Positions 38,867 to 48,160 of a stretch of DNA of 64,000 bases are shown here, one piece after another. Below the pieces are notes generated by a model. It made no database searches, was not told the DNA's origin, and worked only from the letters and a program-made list of their open reading frames with translations. This DNA is from Xylocopa sonorina (taxonomy: Eukaryota > Arthropoda > Insecta > Hymenoptera > Apidae): assembly GCF_050948175.1 (NCBI RefSeq), contig NW_027490161.1, positions 186,001 to 250,000 of the forward strand. Reading direction: 5' to 3'. Both the position numbers and the translations under genes were made by a program. The number at the start of each line of letters is the position of its first letter. The stretch's first letter is position 1.

Positions 38867-41100
38867 AATGGCGTATTCGGATGTCCACGTATTGTAGCAA
38901 TAGAGTTCTAATGCTACTTAAATCTCGATATCGCATCTCATTTATATGTTTCATTATAAGATATAATATTCATTGCGAAGTGTCATGTATACCTCGTATT
39001 CACATCAAACGAATGTAAATGCGACTATTCCTTGCTAGGGCATAGCGTTTGCAGATGCCTACGTATCGTAGCAATAGAGTTCTAATGCTTCTTAGATCGC
39101 GATATCGCATCTCATTTTTATGTTTCGTGATAAGTTATGATATTCATTCCGAAGTGTCTTGTAAACCTCGAATTCATTTCAAAAGAATGTAAATGCGACT
39201 ATTGCTTGCTAGGAAATAGCGTTTGCAGATATCTCCACATCGAGGCAATAGGGCTCTAATGCTTCTTAAGACGCGATATCGCATCTCACTTATATGTTAC
39301 ATGATAAGATATAATGTTCATTGTGAAGTGTCATGGATACCTCGTATTCACTTCAAAAGAATGTAAGTGCGAAACTTCCATGCTAGGAAATAGCGTTTGC
39401 AGATATCTCCGCATCGAGGCAATAGAGTTCTAATGCTACATAAATCGCGATATCGCATCTCACTTCTATGTTTCATGGTAAGATATAATATACATTGCGA
39501 AGTGCCATGTATACCTCGTATTCACTTCAAAAGAATGTAAATGCGACTATTCCTTGCTAGGAAATAGCGTATTCAGATGTCTACGTATCGTAGCAATAGA
39601 GTTCTAATGCTACTTATACCGCGATATCGCATCTCATTCCTATGTTTCGTGATAAGAAAGAATATTCATTGCGAATGGTCATGTATACCTCGTATTCACA
39701 TCAAACGAATGTAAATGCGACTATTGCTTGCTAGGAAATAGCGTTTGCAGATGTCTACGTATCGTAGCAATTGGGTTCTAATGCTACTTAAATCGTGATA
39801 TCGCATCTCATTTAAATGTTTGGTGATAAGATATAATATTCATTGCGGACTGTCATGTATACCTCCTATTCACTCCAAACGAATGTAAATGCGACACTTC
39901 CTTGCTGGGAAATAGCGTCTGCAGATGCCTACGCATCGAGGCAATAGAGTTCTAATGCTTCTTAAATGCGATATCGCATCTCACTTCTATGTTTCATGAT
40001 AAGATATAATATTCATTGCGAACAGTCATGTATACCTCGTATTCGCTTCAAAAGAATGTAAATGCGACTATTCCTTGCTGGGAAATAGCGTTTGCAGATA
40101 TCTCCGCATCGAGGTAATAGGGTTCTAATGCTTCTTAAAACGCGATATCGCATCTCACTTCTATGTTACATGATAAGATATAATATTCATTGCGAAGTGT
40201 CATGTATACCTCGAATTCACATCAAAAGAATGTAAATTCGACGATTCCATCCTATGAAATAGCCTTTGCAGATGTCTACGTATCGTAGCAAAAGAGTCCT
40301 AATGCTTCTTAAAACGAGATGTCGCATTTCATTTCTATGTTTCGTGATAAGATATAATATTCATTGCGAAGTGTTATGTATACCTCGTATTCACTCCAAA
40401 CAAATGTAAATGCGACACTTCCTTGCTAGGAAATAGCGTTTGCAGATGTCTCCGCATCGAGGCCATAGAGTTCTAAGGCTTCTTAAAACGCGATATCGCA
40501 CCTCACTTCTATGTTTCATGATAAGATATAATATTCATTGCGAAGTGTCATGTATAACTCGTATTCACTTCAAAAGAATGTAAACGCGACTATTCCTTGC
40601 TAGGAAATAGCGCTTGCAGATGCCTACGTATCGCAGCAATAGAGTTGTAGTGCTACTCAAAACGCGATATCGCATCTCATTTCTCTGCTTCATGATAAGA
40701 TATAATATTCATTGCGAAGTGTCATGTATACCTCGTATTCACTCCAAACGAATGTAAATGCGACACTTCCTTGCTGGAAAATAGCGTATTTAGATGTCTA
40801 CGTATCGTAGCAATAGAGTTCTAATGCTACTTAAATCGCGATATCGCATCTCACTTCTATGTTTCATGATAAGAAACAATATTCATTGCGAAAAGTCATG
40901 TATACCTCGTATTCACTTCAAAAGAATGTAAATGCGACTATTCCTTGCTAGGAAATGACGTCTGCAGATGCCTACGTATCGTAGCAATAAAGTTGTAGTG
41001 CTTCTCAGAACGCGATATCGCATCTCATTTCTATGCTTCATGATAAGATATAATATTCATCGCGAAGTGTTATGTATAGCTCGTCTACACCATAAGTAAA

Positions 41101-41850
41101 CGTAAGTGCGACACTTCCTTGCTAGGAAATAGCGTTTCCATTTGCTTACTTATCGGAGCAATAGTGTTCTATTGCTTCATTCAACATGATGTCGCAAGTC
41201 ATTTCAATGATTCATGGTAAATTGCAATGTTCTATGCAATATGTTACATTTATCTCCATCTAGACCTTAGAAGGATGTGAATCCTATACTTACTTGCAAC
41301 AGAATATCGTTTCCAGATCTCTACGTGTCCAAGCAAGACATTTCTAATACTTCAATCAGCGCGATGTCGCATCTCATTTCAACGTTTCAATGCAAAGAAT
41401 CTGTAATCATATATCCATAACATTGTGCTTAACTGTTAGAGGTCTTCAATAGAATGTGAACTATATAATTCCATGCAACGGTATGGCGCTCCGTAGTGTC
41501 TATCTGTTAAAGCAATCGAGCTAGAATTCTCCATGCAATGCGCTGGCGCATCCCATTTCATCGTTTCAAAGTAAGAATGCTGTAATCTCTTATGCATAGC
41601 TCTATGCTTATCTGCTTTAAAACTTCATAAGAATGTAAGTTCTACAGCTCCATGCAACAGGATTGCCCTTCGTAGTGTCTACATGTCGAGACAATAGAGT
41701 ACTAATGCATTATACAATGCCATGACTCATCTCATTTCAACGTTTCGAATTAAGTAAGCTGTAATCATCTATGAAAAGCATTATAATTATCTGCTTCTAC
41801 TCTACAATAGAATGTGAATTCTATAGATCCAAGCAACAGGAGGGCAGGCT
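41101..41850 (-). repeat. Decayed satellite at inner edge of array 2
   Basis: About four heavily diverged minus-strand monomers. Recognisable pieces are CTAGGAAATAGCGTTTCC, GAATGTGAAT, TCGCATCTCATTTC and ACGTTTCAA at roughly monomer spacing, with most other positions changed. A diagnostic replacement, TATCTGCTT, stands where good monomers have the GAATACGAGG region. Decay increases towards the island, as expected where array edges escape homogenisation. Confidence 0.8.
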
Positions 41851-41874
41851 CTCCACCATCCTACTGCCTGCCCT
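41841..41874. other. Hairpin at satellite/island boundary
   Basis: A perfect 9-bp inverted repeat, AGGGCAGGC and GCCTGCCCT, separated by 16 bases, exactly where satellite similarity stops. The GC-rich text continues to about 41,915 and differs in composition from both sides. Its origin is not recognised. Confidence 0.6.
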
Positions 41875-42722
41875 GATGCGGGCAAAGGATTCCCAGGGCC
41901 ACTAAAACCGCGACCAACATCTATCTTATACTCTAACCGATTCATCGTTATGCGTTTTCCATTAAGCTTGCCGGGATCAGTGATATTAATTCGCTCAATC
42001 TAAATTATTATTTTCTTTTTAAGTTTCTCGATTTTTTTAGTTTCTCTCACGATATCGTCTATTTCGTTGTACCTTACCCTTACAGTATGGTATATAATCT
42101 GTTGTTTGATATTTCTAGGATTTCCTCTTAATAAATGCAATGCTTCCACATATTCTCTTTCTCTTTCTCTTTAGTTACATTGTTGTTATTTTATGCTTTT
42201 CACCCTCCACATTCACTCTCTACACCATCTAGGAACAGGCGTTATACGATTACTGCAGGATGACGCCCCGGTCTCGTTACACCGAGATCGAGTGTTCTCT
42301 CTTGCATCCGTTGATTTATATATGTTATATATTGGAGAATATTTCCTCTTATCCTTTGTATTTTTCGAATGAAATTACATTGACAGAAGTACGAGCTAGT
42401 TCTGCACGCCTATTTGAAACAACATTAAATCACCTTGTTAAACAATAATATATTAAATGTGACTTGGACTTTTCAATTTGAATTTATAAACATCTAACAG
42501 GTAAATATGTTTTTCTTACTATTCATATCATTATACATTCAGTGATTTATTGTGTGCAGTGATTTGATATATTAACTGCTTGATTATATTTTGCAATGAA
42601 CTTTGCGTACCAAACATTGTTTTTACTCCTGATGGGAGTGGATAGTTCATCGTTTTATATTCTTATATCGCATTGATTATAAAAGTATATGACATCCTTT
42701 TTATGCAGTCATGTATAATTAA
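41875..42722. other. Non-satellite AT-rich segment, no gene recognised
   Basis: Mostly AT-rich single-copy-looking DNA between the satellite edge and the solo LTR. A 62-codon open frame at 42,260-42,448 has no recognisable domain. I see no convincing promoter, RNA gene or transposon end, apart from the GC-rich remnant next to the boundary hairpin. Confidence 0.5.
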
Positions 42723-43265
42723 GTACTGTGACGGTTTTTCCCGTTACAATCCGCAAGAAAAGGGTATATAGAACCAATAATAACGGGGTATCCAGAAGTT
42801 TAGTCCGGGGTTATATCGGGGTACAGAATATCCTCGTGCTTCGGCAACGCGAAGTACAGAGCAATAAATTTCCTATCCAGCAAGTATTTCGAAGCTGCGA
42901 GGTTGGGACTTTTTGGGCGCCAGCTACTCAAGAAGTAGCAGAAACTAATAAACCACGCAACCCGGGGAAACCCGGTGCAAGATAACCCTGGAAATTTCGA
43001 AATACTCTTTCGCTCGACTGCTTCTAGCCGAGTGCGCAAATTAGGGTCGCGGGATACTGAACTCACGGCTTCTTTCTAGATTGCCTCGACGCGGTATTAC
43101 AAAAGGGTATACGACACGCCGCGAATGACCGGGGATCACCACCCGTTATACAATACAAATTACAATACGCGATATCACAATTGCGGCAGGGAACAAATGG
43201 GACGCTTTAGCGTATAAGGACTCACGTTCTCGTTTCCAACAAGTATGGATTTCGTTCAGTCCGTC

Positions 43266-43268
<3 letters not shown>

Positions 43269-43325
<57 letters not shown>
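43269..43325. repeat. (CT)n microsatellite within the solo LTR
   Basis: About 28 uninterrupted CT units. The related LTR fragment at 47.3-47.9 kb lacks the tract at the corresponding place, so it expanded in this copy or was lost from the other. Confidence 0.97.
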
Positions 43326-43328
<3 letters not shown>

Positions 43329-43384
43329 AAGTAGTCGCTAAGTCGTTCAGAAGAATAAGAGGCTGTCTTCGTGCTGGCTAGCTC

Positions 43385-43393
43385 ATTATATAG
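43385..43393 (-). promoter_or_regulatory. TATA box of the solo LTR
   Basis: CTATATAAT on the minus strand, near the middle of the LTR, where the U3/R boundary is expected. It is the main reason for taking minus as the sense strand. A plus-strand TATATAG near 42,765 would leave only about 40 bp of U3 and is less likely. Confidence 0.45.
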
Positions 43394-43925
43394 GTTTGCT
43401 GGGGGTCTTCGGATCCCCTTAAATCCTCCATAGGGCTCCTTGATGGGGTAGGGCCATACGCTTCGGTATTGTTCGGGGCATCGATCGGTGGATTTCGGCG
43501 ATCATCCCTGATCGCCCCCTCTGGTGTGTCTAGAGGGGGTCCTCTGGATTATTTGAACTGCGGCGCGTGTCGCGCGCCGCGCTTTCCACGGCTCACCTGC
43601 AATTCCGCTGCGCATCTTGAGTTTTCCTCTCCATGGGCTCAAGGGAGGGGTAGAGGTCCTTCTCACACCCGAGAACCATCCTGTTTGTCTCCATGGACTA
43701 TGGCAGCGGTCTTATCGTTGCAGAGCTCTGGATCGTATCCTTCGGGCTTCAGGGTCTCTTCTTGCTCACTTCCCGACTCCTCCACCTTCGAGCCCGTCGC
43801 GCTACCTCGGCGCACAGCCCTTCCGCGAACCTGCGGTCTTATTATCCGCCGAAGAGGCGTCTTATGGGTCGCTTCTTCCATCAGCTCGCCAGTCTTATCC
43901 GTCGAACGGAGAGAGAGGAACGAAC

Positions 43926-43940
43926 GGGGGGGGGGGGGGG
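43926..43940. repeat. Poly-G run (15 G) in solo LTR
   Basis: Fifteen consecutive G residues on the plus strand, with a second run of ten at 44,049-44,058 in the same LTR end. On the minus strand these are C runs in U3. Confidence 0.95.
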
Positions 43941-44093
43941 ACGTTCTACCATCGTGTATTTCACGCTCCTCGCAAATACAGCTATCGCAATGGTCCGTGT
44001 CGCGCTTCTCGCATGGGTGGTGATCTGCGAGCTAGTCTAACCGAAGCAGGGGGGGGGGTGAGCGAGCCTTGTGACGTCACCACGTCACAGTAC

Positions 44094-45015
44094 ATACAAA
44101 TTTGCGATTAAGTAGCTATGTGTTCAAATTCAATTCCGAATAATGCACTAAAAAGCATCCCAGATAACAAACGGCAAGATGGTAGCGACACCATGCCGGC
44201 ACTATATTGCCACTTCCGAGGAGTGTCAACTGATTCGTAGTCATCTGTGACCGGATTCGTTAACTAAAATGCCAGAACGTGTTACCAGCACGTTCTAGAC
44301 AAGCGAATCGCGCAGCACCAGCACCATGGTGACACGCGTATCATCGCTCCATTCATGAATCTCCTCAGCAATGACGCAGGATCACATTTGGCAATGGGGA
44401 ACCTGTGCTTTCATACAAATTAGAACCGTTAGATGTCAGTAGATGTGCAGCATATGAGTATTGGTAGACATTTTGATGGTCGTTTTCCTATATTTATAGT
44501 TATTGAGCGAGTCGTATATATTTCTTTCAATCCATCATAGACTAAAAATATTAATTATAAAAAAAATATTACTTATAAAATAAAAATTCATGCTGTTGCG
44601 TCCCTAACTTCGCCTTGTGTAATTTTTGAAATAACATGCTGTCATCGTATTTAATGTAACCCTCAATTGCATGAATTTGCAACAATAAATTGAAGAAAAT
44701 ATATATAAAATAAGTGTGTATATTTTTATGACAAAGTAATTATCGACTTTATGGAAAAAATCGCCCTATCGAACTAGTTTATAGAAAATAATAAAATCGA
44801 GTTCTTATATCTTTGTTTTGTGCCGGTGTATCTATTTTGGAATCAAAATAAGTAAATTGCACAGTTTAGTTATTTTTCATATTTGCTTATAATTTTTATG
44901 GAAACAGCTTCCCCATTAGTAAATGTCAGCCTACGCCACAACCACGCGTGTAGCTATGGTGAGCTGATAGTGTCATTGTCACGGCCGTGTTGCCCGTGTG
45001 CTATATCTCGGTGCT
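44094..45015. other. AT-rich intergenic segment, nothing recognised
   Basis: Follows the solo LTR. The first few hundred bases are of mixed composition and the rest is strongly AT-rich. No long open frame, tandem repeat or transposon end is evident, and no satellite similarity is seen. Confidence 0.5.
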
Positions 45016-45723
45016 TTAATAGAGATATCTAGGAACATAAGTAATTTGTAAATAACACATCTTTTCTCTTTGAAATATTTGCCTTTGCATAGAATAGAAC
45101 GTATAGATATAATGGCCTGTTTTGTACCCATTTCGGTCCAATTCTATTATAGCCTTTGAGCAGAAGTAATATTGATTATACTTGATTTTTGCAATAGTTC
45201 TTTGATTAACAGATTTTATTAACCTAGAATCATCGTTTGACGGATGTATCAATCTACTTTGTAGCTCCATCAGTTTCTTTTTCTGCTCGCTACTTTCCAT
45301 TTTCAGTTCCGTATACTTATCCTTTATCACCATCATATATGTTGCGTAAAATTACAATAACTTTTTGTCCTCAAATTTTGCAGATATTTCAATTAAATTT
45401 CCTTTGATTAAATAAACTGAAATTAAAGAACAGTGGCACGTACCATTTCTTGGAAACGTTGTATCGTAATTTGCATCTGACTGTTTTGAAAGGCAAAGCA
45501 CTTTACTTAACGTTTGCAATGATTCGGTTAGCGAAATAAAGTAATATTCTACTTTCGAAATTGTTGGCTCTTGTAATTCTAAGGCAAATATATTCATCTG
45601 TCGACATCGTGAACATTGTTTTTTGGCAAAATTCCAGAAAAACAAATATACTATGAGTAAAATAATAAACATCATAATATTAAATTTAACTCTGTTCATC
45701 GTTGCCTTGTTGGACACATCCAT
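45016..45723 (-). pseudogene. Unrecognised membrane/coiled-coil protein frame interrupted by one stop
   Basis: Two open frames, 45,723-45,352 (123 codons) and 45,336-45,016 (106 codons), lie in the same frame with only one stop (TAA, 45,352-45,354) between them. Together they give about 235 codons in AT-rich DNA where stops should be frequent. The product would begin MDVSNKATMNRVKF; Met9 is an alternative start. Residues 14-30 are strongly hydrophobic (FNIMMFIILLIVYLFFW) and are followed by KKQCSRC, suggesting a single membrane anchor near the N-terminus. The part after the stop starts with a charged, heptad-like stretch (ELKMESSEQKKKLMELQ), a likely coiled coil. I do not recognise the family. 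It could be a real gene with a recent nonsense mutation, exons with an in-frame intron holding the stop (a GTAAAG donor exists at 45,506), or chance. Confidence 0.45.
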
Positions 45724-45734
45724 AACAATATACA

Positions 45735-46130
45735 GGGTGGGGCAGTAATAAGTAGCACCTCAGATATCCACGAAACTATAAGTTTCATAGAAGTTTTTGC
45801 TAATATAAAATTACATAGTACAAAGGGGCCATCCGTTGATGAAAATAGTTTTTTTGTAAGTGGAGTTATGTTGGACATATGAAGGTTACCTTCATTTTTT
45901 AAAATGAATTGGTATGTCCATTCTTCCGTAATACGATAGAGCATTTTAAAGCAAGTTTAACGATCTGTAACATGAAGGCATTGAAGGTTACAAAAAGTAA
46001 AGAAAGGCGATAATACTCACGGTTTTGATAGTAAATGAAACATACGTATTGTGAACAGTGGTGCAAGGCGTAATACTTACCGTTTACTTCACTGTGAATA
46101 AACACTTTTCGAAGGGCATTTCAATAGTTT
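45735..46130. repeat. Probable interspersed-repeat remnant
   Basis: Starts with ACAGGGTGGGGCAGTAATAA, resembling the CAGGGTG-type ends common among insect interspersed repeats (recalled pattern, not matched to a family). It continues into AT-rich text without a long frame. At its far end is a short tandem duplication with a period of about 60 bp. It abuts the start of the minus-strand frame at 45,723, so it may have landed in that gene's promoter region. Confidence 0.35.
46003..46100. repeat. Imperfect tandem repeat, period about 60 bp
   Basis: AAGGCGATAATACTCACGG and AAGGCGTAATACTTACCG are about 60 bp apart. Read on the minus strand, each carries a splice-donor-like sequence (GTGAGT at 46,020-46,015; GTAAGT at 46,080-46,075). 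The similarity fades quickly on both sides. Confidence 0.45.
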
Positions 46131-46955
46131 GCAGCATAAGTTAAACATGATAAGATTAGTATTGAAAAATCGGTTCGAATACGTTTGGTTAGGCTGTTTT
46201 TTGTGTCGTTCATTTTATATAAGTACTGAGCTGCGGATTCCTGAGGACAGCTCACAAAATTGTTGAACTATGGAAGATTATCATTGTGAATTTGAATCAA
46301 AAGGTAATTAATTTCCATTAGATTGTAAACAGATCTCAATGTTTCATTTTAGATAGTAAGATTAAATACTCTTTACAAAACTACAAGAATGGATACATAC
46401 CTTTCTGTTATTATTACTTCATAAAGAATTATAATTGCAATTATATAGTTCATTACGATAAAAAATATTTCTCAGAAAATTCTAAATATTGAATAAAAGA
46501 ATCAAGTAAAACATTTTTAATAATTACGAATATGAAAAATACTTGAACATTCCAATAGAAAGATGTCTAAACAGGAGCTAGAAAAGTCAAACATTCAATT
46601 TCAATTCCAGAATTCATCTATAAGAGGTAAAATGTTTCGAAAGCTTTAATTACAGTCTTTAATGCAAGCAGTTGGGCAGTATTTCAATTTTTAAGAAAAT
46701 TGATGAAAGTCAACCATTTTGAAGTGGTCAGAATCTTTGTCGTTTGAGCAATAAGTGAATAACAAATAACTGCATAAATTCCAGGCTTAAAAACTTATGG
46801 ATTAAATCCTATGCAGACTCGTTTATGAGCGAGTTACAAAATAATAATCCACACTAAGTAATCATTTTAAAACTTAAACGATTACATCTCGCGAACTTTC
46901 AAAGATATCAGAAGCGTGAAAAGTATGTGGTTTATCAAAAACTCTTCTAAAAGAA
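46131..46955. other. AT-rich segment, nothing firmly recognised
   Basis: No long open frame. Two short ATG-started pieces end at donor-like GT sites on the plus strand (46,270-46,303 and about 46,563-46,627), but they do not join in frame in any way I could find. I claim no gene here. Confidence 0.4.
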
Positions 46956-47205
46956 CGGACGAAGCCAATAGAAATCTTTGTTGAAGTAAGCAAGTTCTAA
47001 AGTTCTAAGCAACGCAATGGCCCTTATCTGCCTATGTTTCATAGCAAGTAAGTTCTGAATTTCTATGAAATCCGATGGAATTCCTCACTACTAACGTTTC
47101 AAAGTAAGTTCTCAAATTCTCAATTCTACGTTTAAAACTGTGTGTGTTCTATATATCTATGTAAAGTGATGGTTCCTATTAGTTGTGATGGAAACCTATA
47201 TATAG
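46956..47205 (-). repeat. Very diverged satellite-like remnant
   Basis: AAGTTCTAAGCAACGCAATGG followed by CTATGTTTCATAGCAAG mirrors the minus-strand satellite series GAGTTCTAATGC, CGCGATATCGC, CTATGTTTCATGATAAG, with most intervening bases changed. A second, weaker copy follows (AGTTCTGAATT ... ACGTTTCAAAGTAAG). It appears to be old satellite stranded inside the island. Confidence 0.35.
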
Positions 47206-47289
47206 TAAGTCAGGGGAACTCGAAGGGGTTAATTATCTAAATGCTTTAAGGTGTAAAACGTACTTTAATCTAAAGCAATCTATGGTTTC

Positions 47290-47930
47290 AAGGTATCCGC
47301 TCACGTACAACTTTTCTTGGGCGCCAACTGCTCAGAAAGTAGCAAAGGGATAGACTACACGACCCCGAGAACCCTGGAGCGGAACAACCCTTGAAACTTC
47401 GAAATGCTCCTCTTCTCGACTACGCCTAGCCAAGTACACACACTCAGGTCGCGAGATACTGAAGTCACGGCATGTTTACTTATGGTCTCGACGTGGGTTT
47501 AACTAACAAGGGCTACGGGAAACTACGCAACACGCCGCAAATTACCGGGTATCATAACTCGCTTCACGATATAAGATACAATATACAATATGCGACACAA
47601 GAAATGGGACGCTTTAGTGAATAAGCTCTCACGTTCTCTTCTTCAGGTTCCTTGAATTCGCTGATGGTCCTCGGGTCTCCTGCATCCTCCTCGGGGCTCC
47701 TTGGTGGAGTGGGCTGTAGGCTTCGGTATTGTTCGGGTCCATCGATCAGTGGATTTCGGCGATTTCCTCTTCTCGCCCCCTTGGGTGTCCCCGAGGGGAT
47801 CCTCCTGATCATTTAAATTGCGTAGCGCCTCGAGCGCCGCGCTCCCATGGCCCACCTGCAGGGCCGCTGGACTTTTGACTTCTCTTTAGGGGTTAAGGAT
47901 GGTTGAGGACCTTCTCACATCCCAGAGCAT
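47290..47930 (-). mobile_element. Partial LTR, same family as the solo LTR
   Basis: Aligns by eye, with many differences, to about 42,900-43,680 of the solo LTR. Shared markers include TTGGGCGCCA followed by CTC, AACCCTTGAAACTTCGAAAT, GACACGCCGC-like text, ATGGGACGCTTTAG, TTCGGTATTGTTCGGG, TGGATTTCGGCGAT and CCTTCTCACA. It lacks the (CT)n tract and neighbouring sequence and lacks both termini. The right side stops where decayed satellite begins (about 47,930), so it is truncated there. Open frames within it are shadows. Confidence 0.75.
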
Positions 47931-48160
47931 TATAAAGCACAAAAGCAGATAAGCATAATGCGATGCATAGAGCTTTACAACCTTCTAACTTACTTTGAAC
48001 TGTTTATATGAAATGCGATATTGAGGTGCATGAAGCATGACAAATTAAATGCTTCGGCACCTGGACATCTAGAAACGCTATCCCCGGGCAAGAAAGTGTA
48101 GGGTTCACACTCAATTCATGTGCAGAAGCAGATAAACATAACGCGATGCTATGAATATTA
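47931..48160 (+). repeat. Decayed satellite at inner edge of array 3
   Basis: Strongly diverged plus-strand monomers. They share the diagnostic AAGCAGATAAGCATA replacement with the decayed edge of array 2 (seen there in reverse complement near 41,600 and 41,790). Recognisable landmarks are GAAACGCTATCCC, AAGAAAGTG and GAATATTACATCTTATCATG. Confidence 0.75.

Larger units (their letters stand above)
25566..41100 (-). repeat. 174-bp satellite array, minus orientation (array 2, part 2)
   Basis: About 89 reverse-complement monomers with the same landmarks as array 1. Both main variants occur (CTTCCTTGCTAGG and CTATTGCTTGCTAGG types). From about 29.8 to 40.7 kb the array is organised into higher-order repeats; from 25.6 to 29.8 kb the monomers differ from one another more, with no long repeat that I could follow. 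Long-range copies also exist: about 33,008-34,100 recurs at 39,619-40,710 (offset 6,611, 38 monomers minus 1 bp). I see no gene in it. Confidence 0.97.
42727..44089 (-). mobile_element. Solo LTR of a retrotransposon, with 4-bp target duplication
   Basis: A 1,363-bp block with perfect 7-bp inverted ends: TGTGACG at 42,727-42,733 and CGTCACA at 44,083-44,089. Both sides carry GTAC (42,723-42,726 and 44,090-44,093). Ends of the TG...CA type with a 4-bp target duplication fit an LTR left after recombination between the two LTRs of a Gypsy-like element; family assignment is inference. A TATA box, CTATATAAT, at 43,385-43,393 on the minus strand would give a U3 of about 700 bp and R-U5 of about 660 bp, so minus is the likely sense strand. 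Inside are a (CT)n tract and two G runs. Open frames in several overlapping phases reflect GC content. A related partial copy lies at 47,290-47,930. Confidence 0.85.

Noticed and set aside
42260..42448. 62-codon plus-strand frame in the island
   Set aside because: Short, without recognisable domain or supporting context. It is compatible with chance.
42916..42923. GGGCGCCA, reverse of TGGCGCCC, as a tRNA-Lys primer-binding site
   Set aside because: It lies inside the LTR, whose ends are defined by TGTGACG/CGTCACA and the GTAC duplication, so it is not next to an LTR end. The match covers only the first bases of a typical site.
43469..44111. Open frames of 115-184 codons in the solo LTR
   Set aside because: Three plus-strand frames and one minus frame are open over the same GC-rich segment, and the G runs are read through. 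They lie inside an LTR bounded by a target duplication.
46270..46627. Two mini-exons on the plus strand (46,270-46,303 and about 46,563-46,627) ending in GT donors
   Set aside because: Each is very short. Joining them with nearby AG acceptors gives early stops, and there is no downstream coding sequence to support a gene.
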